Assembly (NCBI GenBank): GCA_905214675.1
Contig: CAJMMS010000046.1
Span: forward strand, 1-13,686
DNA: 13,686 nucleotides
Reading direction: 5' to 3'
DNA from: an uncultured bacterium
GTDB taxonomy: Bacteria; Bacillota; Clostridia; Lachnospirales; Lachnospiraceae
The position numbers and the translations under genes were made by a program. Of this stretch, positions 6,165-13,686 are shown piece after piece. The stretch's first letter is position 1. Each line of letters begins with the position of its first letter. The notes under the pieces were generated by a model. The model worked only from the letters and a program-made list of their open reading frames with translations. It did no database searches and was not told the origin of the DNA.

Positions 6165-9100
6165 ATGCATTTGAGAAAGAAAATTTTGTCTGTTGTGCTG
6201 GCCGGTGCCATGATCGGCGGAGAGCTTCTGACCGGTATCGGAAGCTTCACACTTCCGGTAAATGCCGCAGACAGCAGCTTTGCAGGAGAAGAATGGTACG
6301 ACCAGATCGACAAAGTGGAGGAGAACCGTGAGCCGGCACATGCGTATTTCACACCGTATGAGTCCGCAGAAAAAGCTTTGACAAATGAAAAATCCGTTCT
6401 GGATGTGGATGACTCAGAATCCGCTTACAAAGTATCCCTGAACGGTACCTGGAAATTCAAGTTTGCACAGAAACCGGCAGACCGTGAAAAAACGCTCAAA
6501 GGTGCAGATGCGAAGAATTATGTGGAGAACTGGGATACGTCCACCTGGGATGACATCAAAGTTCCAAGTTCAATCCAGACGATCAAAGATGCAGACGGCA
6601 ATTTCAAATACGAAAAACCGATTTATGTAAATCAGAGATATCCGTGGCAGAACTACGAGACGGTTACGCTGGGTGAAAACGTTACAGCACCGACCGTAAA
6701 CAACAGCGTCGGCCAGTACAAGAGAACCTTTACCGTTCCTTCTGACTGGGACGGAAGAGATGTCTTCGTATCCTTTGAAGGTGTAGAGTCCGCATTCTAT
6801 TTATATGTAAACGGTCACAGAGTCGGCTATGGTGAGGACAGTTACACGACCGACGAGTTTAATATCACAAGCTATCTGCAAAAAGGCGAAAATACTATCG
6901 CAGTAGAAGTTTACCGCTGGTCCACCGGAAGTTACCTGGAGAACCAGGACTTTATCCGTATGAGCGGTATTTTCCGTGATGTAAATCTTTACTCCAAAGC
7001 AAAAGTAGAGATGCGTGACCTGTTTGTAAAGACAGATCTGGATAATAATTATAAAGATGCAACCCTGACGCTGGATGCAGATATCCGCAATCTCGGTGAT
7101 ACAGATGCAGCAGGTAAGAAATATACCGTATCGGCTGACTTGTATGAGATTGACGGTCGGACAAAAGTATGGTCCGAGCCGATGGTGATCGAAGCGACCG
7201 TTCCGGAAGCAAAGACAACTGTGGAAGCAAAAGCAGATGACAAGGGAAAAAACTTTAGCGGCAGCAAACAAGTAACCAATCCGAAGAAATGGTTTGCAGA
7301 TACACCGAACCTGTACATGCTTCTTGTTCAGTTAAAAGATGAAAACGGCAATGTCATTGAGACGACTGTTCAGAGAGTCGGATTCCGCGAGATCAGCAAA
7401 GCAGATATCAACGATGCAGGTCAGGAACAGGTACAGATCAACGGTGAAAAGATCATGTTCCGTGGTACAAACCGCCATGAGACCGATGACCAGGACGGAA
7501 GAGCTATCTCCAGAGAAGATATCACGACCGACCTGAAGATGATGAAACAGTTCAACGTCAATGCCATCCGTACCAGCCATTATCCGAACAATCCATACAT
7601 GTACGGACTGGCAGATGAGCTTGGTATTTACATCTGCGACGAGACCAATGCAGAGTCACATATCGGAGCAGTCAGCAGCAACATCCCGTCCGGCTATCCG
7701 ATCTGGAATACTTCTGTTATGGACCGTACCCAGAACATGGTAGAGCGTGACAAGAACCATCCATCTGTAGTCATCTGGTCACTCGGTAACGAGGCAACTT
7801 ACCAGGTTTATAACATGGACGAGAATTACTGCTTCTACAACTCTTCCCAGTGGATCCTGCAGCGTGACCCGTCCCGTATCCGTAAATACGAGCGTGACAA
7901 CCGCTATACAAAAGGAAAGAGAGAAGAATCCATGGTAGATATTTATTCCAGCCAGTACTGGGGTGTAGATTCTGTTCTCAGCCAGGTAACAGGCAAGAAC
8001 AACAAACTGCCTTATATCCAGTCTGAGTATGCACACGCCATGGGTAATGCTCTTGGTAACTTTAAAGAGTACTGGGAGATCTTCCGCAACTATCCGAATG
8101 CGCAGGGCGGATTTATCTGGGATTGGATCGATCAGTCCATTTCAACAAAGATTGAAAATACTACTGTTTATAAGATTACAGACCCGAATACCAGGAAAGA
8201 AACAACCTTTGAAGGTTCTGTCGCAGAAGGACAAAACAATACAAAAGCAATCAAAGGCGGTTATGTGGCAGCAGACAGTGCGGCACTTGCAACCAACAGT
8301 ACAACCGGTATCACACTGGATGTATGGGTAAAACCGGCAGAAAACTTTACACCGTCTGCACAGGCATTTATCTCCAGAGGAGACAGTGCAGGATACAATC
8401 TGCAGATTAACAAAGATGGTAACTTTGAATTTTTCGTAGATGGTTACAATGCGGGTACGTTGACAGCAAATATTCCGGAGAACTTTACCGATGGCAATTG
8501 GCATCGCCTGACAGCAACTTATGCAGGAACAGAATATAAACTGTATTACGACGGTGAGCAGATTGGAAATGCAGCAAGAAGAACAGCACTGGATTCCTGC
8601 GATACATCTGACAATACACTGAATATTACCGTCGGTGCTTCTGCTGATATAAGCGGAAGGGCATTTAATGGTTATATCGACCGTGCAGCCGTGATCAAAG
8701 GCGCACTTACTACAGACCAGATCACAGCAACCGGCACAAGCCTTGAAAGCGTAAAAGATAACGTATCCTATGCGATTGATTTTGGTGCAGATTCCATGAA
8801 AGCAGAAAGCACCGATTATCCGGAAGGCACTTACTTCGCATACGGCGGGGACTGGGGAGAAACGGTAAACGATAACGATTTCTGTGCAAACGGTATCTTA
8901 AATGCAGACCGTACCCCATCCGCAGAGCTGTACGAAGTGAAAAAAGTACATCAGGAAGTTTCTTTCTACGATGACGGCGAAGCAGCAACCGGCAAAGTAC
9001 GTATTGTAAACGAGTTCCTGAACACCAACCTGGACAAATACAATGTTTCCTGGACACTGAAAGAAGATAACAAAGTGATCGGAAGCGGTACCCTGACGGA

Positions 9101-11693
9101 TGCGCAGAAGAACGTTGCGCCGCAGGCAGAATCTACCGTAACACTGGCAAACTTCCCGAAAGTAAGTGCGACAGCAGGTTCCGACTACACACTGAACCTT
9201 TCCGTAACACTCAAAGAAGATGCCACATGGGCAGGCGATTACTTCGGACACGCAGGTGATGAGATCGCATTCGAAGAATTTGATCTTGCTTACACTCCGG
9301 AAAAAGCACAGCCGACGATCAGTGCAGCTGACATGGATAAAGTAAACGTAGCAGAGAGTGATGATGCGATCACTGTTACCGGAAAGACATCCAAAACAAA
9401 CGGCAAAACATTTGAAGTCGTGATCGACAAAGCACAGGGTTACATCACAAGCTACAAAGTAGACGGCAAGACCCTGCTGGAGAACGGACCGGTTCCGAAC
9501 TACTACCGTGCACCGGTCAGCAACGACCCGTCTTTCTCAGAAGCGATGAAGAATGCAGCACAGAACTTTACTCTGGATGAAAACGGCATCACTGTAGATA
9601 AGAAAGACAAAGTAGTCAACATTCATGTATCCGGAAGCATCCGGGATGTGAATACACCGAACAGCATTGATTACATGATCTATGGAAATGGTGAGATCGT
9701 AGTAACAAATACGGTTACACCGAGTGCTTCTGCAGGAAATATTGCAAGAATCGGTATGAAGATGACAGTTGCAAAAGATTACGAAAAACTGACATACTAC
9801 GGAAACGGTCCGCAGGCAAACTACGTTGACCGCAACACCGGTGCAAAACTTGGTATATACAACAGCACCGTAACCGAACAGTTTGAAAAAAAATATGTAA
9901 AACCTCAGGAAAACGGAAACCACACAGGTGTAAGATGGACAGCACTGACAGCAGAAGACGGCACAGGTCTCCTCGTATCTTCCGACAGCGAGATGGAATC
10001 CGGAGCACTGCACTACAAAGCAGAGGATCTGGCATCCTTCCGCCATCCATATCAGGTACCTGTACAGGAAAATACAATCCTGACAGTAGATCTGATGCAG
10101 CGCGGACTTGGAAATGCAAGCTGCGGTCCGGCTCCTCTGAGCAAATACATCATTTCCGCAGGAAAGACTTATACACAGACCTTCAGCATTTCACCTCTGA
10201 CAAAGCAGACAACAGATGATGAGATGATGACAAAGAGCAATGAAGACCTGAATGCGGGTGAACCGTTGAGCGGCATTAAAGTAAATGGTCAGGAACTTGA
10301 TAACTTTAACGCAAGTAAGACCGATTATGAATGTACGCTTCTGACAGGAACATACAAAGAAGGAACCATTCCTCAGGTAGAGGTATTGAAGAGAACAACA
10401 GATACTCAAGTTGAGATCACACAGCCAACTTCTCTTCCGGGAACAGCAGTTGTAAAAGCAACATCCGGATTTGGTGTTGAAAGAACTTATACCATCCATG
10501 TGAAAGCAGCAGATCAGATCTATGTATCAGATATGGAATGGACGGTTGATGAAGGCGGATATTTTTCAAATACGCGAGATGCCTGCGGTTGTGGTGCAGC
10601 ACTTGCTGTTTATGATAATCAGGAAAAAGTAACCTTTGAAAAAGGTGTAGCTATGCATGCCTCCGCAGAACTGGCGATCAATCTGGCTGGAAAAGGTGCA
10701 AACAGATTTAAAGCACGTATTGGTATCAGTGCAGACCAGACGATTGGAAACAAAGCAAATGTAAACTTCATTATCATGGGAGATGGAACAGAACTGTACC
10801 GCAAGGATGAAGTGATTTCAAACGGAGAATCTTATCCGGTAGATATCAATGTGGCAGGTATTAAGGAACTGCGTCTGATTGTAGATAAAGGAGAGGCGGA
10901 TTACAACGATCATGCAATCTGGGCAGATGCAAAACTGACTTATGATGCAGAAATGGGTCAGAATATGAACGATCTGAACAGTGCGATTGACAGTGCAGAA
11001 GCAATCAATCAGGGCGAATATACAGCAGAAACCGTTGCAAACCTTCAGAAAGCGATTGCAAATGCAAGAAAAGTACTGGAAGATCCGAATGTAACCGTGG
11101 AGAAGATTCAGGCAGCACTGAAAGCAGTCAATGATGCAAAAGCAGCTCTGGTTAAGAAACCGGATGACAGCAAGAAAGATGACAACCAGAACAATAATAA
11201 CAACAACAGCAACAATAACAACAATCCGGCACCACAGGTTCCGGCAGTTGGAACAACCATTGATGTGAAAGGTGTTACTTACAAAGTAACCAAATCCGAT
11301 GCAGCAAACGGAACCGTTTCCGCAGTGAAACTGAAAGCAACAAAGAAAACAAAAGTAACCATTCCGGCTACCGTGAAGATTGGAAATTATACCTTTAAGG
11401 TAACGGCAATCGGTAAAAATGCTTTCAAGAACAGCAAGAAACTGAAGAGCGTTGTAATCGGAAAGAATGTTAAGAATATCGGATCAGGTGCATTCTTAAA
11501 AGCTGCGAAACTGTCAAGTGTAACCTTTAAGGGAACAAGTACAGTCAAAGTTGGTAGAAATGCATTCAAGGGTACTTCCTCCAAGATGAAAGTACAGGTT
11601 CCGAAGAAGATGAAAGCAAAAACACTGAGAACACTGAAGAAAAATCTTCAGAAAGCAAAACTCAGCAAGAAAGCATCTTACAAAAAGAAATAA
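6165..11693 (+). CDS. Secreted multidomain GH2 beta-galactosidase
   Basis: Predicted to hydrolyse terminal beta-galactosides outside the cell. Start: the ATG at 6165 is 8 nt after GGAGG; the in-frame ATGs at 6120 and 6159 lack proper spacing. The 1842-residue product has a signal peptide (cleavage after VNA, residue 34) and a GH2 sugar-binding domain from about 91 (SLNGTWKF, NQDFIRMSGIFRDV). The TIM barrel starts near 407: H438 and H472 match LacZ H357 and H391, the acid/base is E543 (SLGNEA), the nucleophile E621 (SEYAHAMGN), and W652 matches LacZ W568. Residues about 660-885 are a LamG-like jellyroll inserted before YGGDWGE (893), where the LacZ barrel resumes. Then come the late LacZ domains (small-chain fold about 1080-1345), a cadherin-like/Ig module (about 1365-1450), NPCBM/CBM51 (about 1451-1595), FIVAR (about 1600-1665), a poly-Asn linker, and a Lys-rich LRR_5-like tail (1695-1842). 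There is no LPXTG; the tail may hold it at the wall. All catalytic residues are present. It could serve on lactose-type sugars or host glycans. Confidence 0.93.
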   Translation: MHLRKKILSVVLAGAMIGGELLTGIGSFTLPVNAADSSFAGEEWYDQIDKVEENREPAHAYFTPYESAEKALTNEKSVLDVDDSESAYKVSLNGTWKFKFAQKPADREKTLKGADAKNYVENWDTSTWDDIKVPSSIQTIKDADGNFKYEKPIYVNQRYPWQNYETVTLGENVTAPTVNNSVGQYKRTFTVPSDWDGRDVFVSFEGVESAFYLYVNGHRVGYGEDSYTTDEFNITSYLQKGENTIAVEVYRWSTGSYLENQDFIRMSGIFRDVNLYSKAKVEMRDLFVKTDLDNNYKDATLTLDADIRNLGDTDAAGKKYTVSADLYEIDGRTKVWSEPMVIEATVPEAKTTVEAKADDKGKNFSGSKQVTNPKKWFADTPNLYMLLVQLKDENGNVIETTVQRVGFREISKADINDAGQEQVQINGEKIMFRGTNRHETDDQDGRAISREDITTDLKMMKQFNVNAIRTSHYPNNPYMYGLADELGIYICDETNAESHIGAVSSNIPSGYPIWNTSVMDRTQNMVERDKNHPSVVIWSLGNEATYQVYNMDENYCFYNSSQWILQRDPSRIRKYERDNRYTKGKREESMVDIYSSQYWGVDSVLSQVTGKNNKLPYIQSEYAHAMGNALGNFKEYWEIFRNYPNAQGGFIWDWIDQSISTKIENTTVYKITDPNTRKETTFEGSVAEGQNNTKAIKGGYVAADSAALATNSTTGITLDVWVKPAENFTPSAQAFISRGDSAGYNLQINKDGNFEFFVDGYNAGTLTANIPENFTDGNWHRLTATYAGTEYKLYYDGEQIGNAARRTALDSCDTSDNTLNITVGASADISGRAFNGYIDRAAVIKGALTTDQITATGTSLESVKDNVSYAIDFGADSMKAESTDYPEGTYFAYGGDWGETVNDNDFCANGILNADRTPSAELYEVKKVHQEVSFYDDGEAATGKVRIVNEFLNTNLDKYNVSWTLKEDNKVIGSGTLTDAQKNVAPQAESTVTLANFPKVSATAGSDYTLNLSVTLKEDATWAGDYFGHAGDEIAFEEFDLAYTPEKAQPTISAADMDKVNVAESDDAITVTGKTSKTNGKTFEVVIDKAQGYITSYKVDGKTLLENGPVPNYYRAPVSNDPSFSEAMKNAAQNFTLDENGITVDKKDKVVNIHVSGSIRDVNTPNSIDYMIYGNGEIVVTNTVTPSASAGNIARIGMKMTVAKDYEKLTYYGNGPQANYVDRNTGAKLGIYNSTVTEQFEKKYVKPQENGNHTGVRWTALTAEDGTGLLVSSDSEMESGALHYKAEDLASFRHPYQVPVQENTILTVDLMQRGLGNASCGPAPLSKYIISAGKTYTQTFSISPLTKQTTDDEMMTKSNEDLNAGEPLSGIKVNGQELDNFNASKTDYECTLLTGTYKEGTIPQVEVLKRTTDTQVEITQPTSLPGTAVVKATSGFGVERTYTIHVKAADQIYVSDMEWTVDEGGYFSNTRDACGCGAALAVYDNQEKVTFEKGVAMHASAELAINLAGKGANRFKARIGISADQTIGNKANVNFIIMGDGTELYRKDEVISNGESYPVDINVAGIKELRLIVDKGEADYNDHAIWADAKLTYDAEMGQNMNDLNSAIDSAEAINQGEYTAETVANLQKAIANARKVLEDPNVTVEKIQAALKAVNDAKAALVKKPDDSKKDDNQNNNNNNSNNNNNPAPQVPAVGTTIDVKGVTYKVTKSDAANGTVSAVKLKATKKTKVTIPATVKIGNYTFKVTAIGKNAFKNSKKLKSVVIGKNVKNIGSGAFLKAAKLSSVTFKGTSTVKVGRNAFKGTSSKMKVQVPKKMKAKTLRTLKKNLQKAKLSKKASYKKK
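11184..11225 (+). repeat. AAY triplet run coding a poly-Asn linker
   Basis: Fourteen codons, all AAC or AAT except one CAG and one AGC, encode an Asn-rich linker between the FIVAR module and the LRR-like tail. Such simple triplet tracts can change length by slippage, and the linker is probably flexible and exposed. Confidence 0.8.
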
Positions 11694-11736
11694 AAGTAAA
11701 GTGAAAAAGAACTATTCTAAACGACGGAAGGTAACG

Positions 11737-11765
11737 TTGTAACGAAAATCGTCGCATGCTATAAT
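11737..11765 (+). promoter_or_regulatory. Promoter with its -10 box in a hairpin loop, for the ABC exporter
   Basis: TTGTAA (11737-11742), a 17-bp spacer and a perfect TATAAT (11760-11765) predict a start near 11772 and a leader of about 130 nt before the TTG at 11905. The spacer is the left arm of the hairpin described at 11741-11787. No other good promoter is seen before the ABC gene. Confidence 0.5.
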
Positions 11766-11787
11766 AGGCATGCGGCGATTTTACGTT
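11741..11787. terminator. Long hairpin after the beta-galactosidase gene, terminator-like on both strands
   Basis: AAAATCGTCGCATGC (11745-11759) pairs with GCATGCGGCGATTTT (11768-11782) through 15 base pairs including one G-U, with the loop TATAATAG. AACG (11741-11744) and CGTT (11784-11787) extend the stem past one bulged A. A-run on the left and T-run on the right give the form of a bidirectional terminator, 48 nt after the stop codon. The loop also holds a -10 box (see promoter entry). Confidence 0.65.
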
Positions 11788-11791
11788 CGCA

Positions 11792-11860
11792 GGGATATCG
11801 GGGCGGATCCCAAGGTCTTTCATCCACTTATGAGCAAGCTCATGTGGATTTAGACCTTTT
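11792..11860 (+). promoter_or_regulatory. Structured leader before the ABC exporter
   Basis: First a small stem GGGAT (11792-11796) with ATCCC (11807-11811). Then a long interrupted stem: AAGGTCT (11812-11818) with AGACCTT (11852-11858), ATCCAC (11822-11827) with GTGGAT (11844-11849), and ATGAG with CTCAT around a CAAG loop. About 18 base pairs in total, ending in a short U-run. A second GACC (11861-11864) could replace the one in the stem. It may be an attenuator or a structured cis-RNA. I recognise no known riboswitch class in it. Confidence 0.4.
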
Positions 11861-11904
11861 GACCCTGGCATCATCATAATAATGTATGAAAGAAGGAAAT
11901 AACA

Positions 11905-13635
11905 TTGGACACATTGAAAAAGTTTGTGAAATATTATGCACCTTACAAGGGTGTATTTTTCCTTGATCTGCTGTGTGCGGCGATCATCAGTTTCGTGGAT
12001 CTTGCATTTCCGCAGATTCTCCGGAGTCTGACGAAGACGCTGTTTTTAGAAGACGCGGCAGCGATTTTGCATGCACTGTTTCCCATTGGGGCAGGATTGC
12101 TTATTATGTATGTGATACAGGCATTGTGCAAATATTATGTGACTTATCAGGGACATATGATGGGAGCACGGATGGAGCGTGACATGCGTCAGCAATTGTT
12201 TGATCATTATGAAAAGTTATCTTTTTCGTATTACAGTCAACACAATTCAGGACAGATGATGAGTAAGCTTGTTTCGGATTTGTTTGATATTTCAGAACTG
12301 GCACATCATGGTCCGGAGAACTTGTTTATTTCATTGATCAAGATTGTCGGAGCATTTATCTTTTTATTTTTCATCAACTGGAGACTGGCAGTGCCGCTTT
12401 TGTTCCTGGTTGTGCTGATGCTAATCTTTTCCCTGCGTCAGAACCGTCGTATGCAGGCAACGTTTATGGACAACAGGCGTAAGATCGGAGATATCAATGC
12501 GAGCCTTCAGGATACTCTTTCTGGAATCCGTGTGGTGCAGTCTTTCGCAAATGAAGAGATTGAACGGAAGAAATTCCAGAAAAGCAACGAAGGATTTCTG
12601 GTATCAAAAGATGCAAATTATCGTTGCATGGGAAGTTTTATGAGCAGCAACTTGTTCTTCCAGGGACTGATGTATCTGGTGACTCTGGTATTTGGCGGCT
12701 GGCTGATTGCTCACGGAAAAATGGAAGCAGCGGATCTTGCCATGTATGCATTGTATATCGGAATCTTTATCAGCCCGATTCAGATTCTGGTAGAACTGAC
12801 GGAAATGATGCAGAAGGGATTGTCCGGATTTCGCAGATTTCTTGATGTGATCGAAACAGAACCGGAGATCAGGGATGCAGAAGATGCACAGCCTTTGACG
12901 GATGTAAAAGGTGATGTATCTTATGAAAATGTTTCTTTTCATTATCAGGATGATGATACACCGGTTTTGTCGCATGTCAGTTTTCAGATTCCGGCAGGCA
13001 GGTCGATCGCACTGGTCGGACCGTCCGGAAGCGGAAAGACTACAATTTGTTCTCTGCTTCCGCGCTTCTATGATGTGACAGAAGGAACGGTTAAGATCGA
13101 TGGAAAAGATGTCAGAGGACTGACACTGGAGAGCCTGAGAAATCAGATTGGACTGGTACAGCAGGATGTCTATCTGTTCTGCGGAACCATCCGGGATAAT
13201 ATTGCCTATGGAAAACCAGAAGCATCAATGGAAGAAATTATGGATGCAGCGAAAAAGGCAAATATTCATGATTTTATCATGTCGTTGCCAAATGGATATG
13301 ACAGTTATGTTGGAGAACGCGGAACCAGGTTGTCCGGCGGGCAGAAACAGAGAATCTCGATCGCCAGAGTTTTCCTGAAAAATCCGCCGATACTGGTACT
13401 GGATGAGGCAACAAGTGCACTGGATAATGAGAGCGAACGCTGGATACAGAAAAGTCTTGAAGAACTGGCAAAGAACCGGACTACGATTACGATCGCACAT
13501 CGCCTTTCCACGATTCGCGGTGCAGATCAGATCCTGGTTGTTGCAGATAATGGGATTGCAGAGAGTGGAACACATGAAGAACTGCTGAGAAAAGGCGGAA
13601 TATATGCACATTACTGCGAGATAGCGGAAATATAA
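11905..13635 (+). CDS. ABC exporter, fused membrane and ATPase domains (MsbA-like)
   Basis: A 576-residue half-transporter: six membrane segments in the first ~310 residues, then one ATPase domain. Motifs seen: Walker A GPSGSGKTT (372-380), Q-loop QQDVYLF, signature LSGGQ (476-480), Walker B ILVLDEATSALD with catalytic E501, and the H-loop IAHRLST with H532. All are canonical, so a homodimer could hydrolyse ATP at both sites. The substrate cannot be told from sequence; lipids, drugs or peptides are typical for the family, and there is no N-terminal peptidase domain. The start is TTG at 11905, 7 nt after AAGGA; nearby ATGs at 11882 and 11886 are out of frame. It follows the beta-galactosidase but has its own promoter-like sequence, so the two are probably separate units. 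No second half-transporter gene begins within the 51 bases after the stop. Confidence 0.92.
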   Translation: MDTLKKFVKYYAPYKGVFFLDLLCAAIISFVDLAFPQILRSLTKTLFLEDAAAILHALFPIGAGLLIMYVIQALCKYYVTYQGHMMGARMERDMRQQLFDHYEKLSFSYYSQHNSGQMMSKLVSDLFDISELAHHGPENLFISLIKIVGAFIFLFFINWRLAVPLLFLVVLMLIFSLRQNRRMQATFMDNRRKIGDINASLQDTLSGIRVVQSFANEEIERKKFQKSNEGFLVSKDANYRCMGSFMSSNLFFQGLMYLVTLVFGGWLIAHGKMEAADLAMYALYIGIFISPIQILVELTEMMQKGLSGFRRFLDVIETEPEIRDAEDAQPLTDVKGDVSYENVSFHYQDDDTPVLSHVSFQIPAGRSIALVGPSGSGKTTICSLLPRFYDVTEGTVKIDGKDVRGLTLESLRNQIGLVQQDVYLFCGTIRDNIAYGKPEASMEEIMDAAKKANIHDFIMSLPNGYDSYVGERGTRLSGGQKQRISIARVFLKNPPILVLDEATSALDNESERWIQKSLEELAKNRTTITIAHRLSTIRGADQILVVADNGIAESGTHEELLRKGGIYAHYCEIAEI

Positions 13636-13686
13636 AAATTTGTCGAGAAATTGATATACGGAAACAGGACGCCGTCCACTGCAAAA

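Noticed and set aside
9537..10046. Minus-strand open frame of 169 codons within the beta-galactosidase gene
   Set aside because: Cys/Phe/Val-rich shadow of the real gene; no start signal and no recognisable motif.
11662..11877. Minus-strand open frame of 71 codons over the intergenic region before the ABC exporter
   Set aside because: It overlaps the end of the beta-galactosidase gene, reads through both hairpins, and has no ribosome binding site. Some of its text looks protein-like, so it is kept only as an alternative in the leader finding.
1..13686. CRISPR arrays, tRNA or rRNA genes, transposases, integrases
   Set aside because: No regularly spaced repeats, no cloverleaf or rRNA-like sequence and no transposase motifs were seen on either strand.

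Overview
The window looks like chromosomal DNA from a gut-type Firmicute, most likely a Lachnospiraceae member (Clostridia). The support is moderate G+C, purine-rich AGGAGG-type ribosome binding sites, TATAAT promoters, a Gram-positive-type RND pump with no adaptor or outer-membrane partner, and a secreted glycosidase with FIVAR and LRR_5-type tail modules that are common in that family. This placement rests on protein style, not on a database search.

Layout from left to right: (1) 1-189 is a leader with a TTGAAA-N16-TATAAT promoter and a direct repeat. (2) 190-4350 (+) is an HAE1/SwrC-like RND efflux permease with a coiled-coil insert of about 350 residues at the place where AcrB has its docking subdomain. 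(3) 4401-5153 (+), 50 bp downstream and probably co-transcribed, is a membrane protein related to prolipoprotein diacylglyceryl transferase, but with a Cys-rich GCCxG motif. (4) 5122-5880 (-) runs convergent and overlaps the previous gene. It is a LytTR-type regulator with a SnoaL-like N-terminal domain that has lost its start. (5) 5881-6164 is a regulatory intergenic region with paired TGTACA boxes, a strong promoter, a terminator-like hairpin and two further hairpins. (6) 6165-11693 (+) is a very large secreted GH2 beta-galactosidase with a LamG-like domain inserted in the catalytic region, plus NPCBM, FIVAR, poly-Asn and LRR-like C-terminal modules. (7) 11694-11904 holds a long hairpin with a promoter -10 box in its loop, followed by a second long hairpin. 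(8) 11905-13635 (+) is a homodimeric-type ABC exporter with a TTG start. The last 51 bases hold nothing I can assign.

The genes do not form one pathway. They are separate units: an export pair (RND plus Lgt-like), a decayed regulator, a surface glycan-degrading enzyme with an elaborate leader, and an ABC exporter. The most unusual points are the coiled coil growing out of the RND docking position, which could let a pump without an adaptor reach through the cell wall; the structured leader of the beta-galactosidase; and the mosaic build of that enzyme. All signature motifs named here were read directly. Family names and domain boundaries come from recognition and were not computed.
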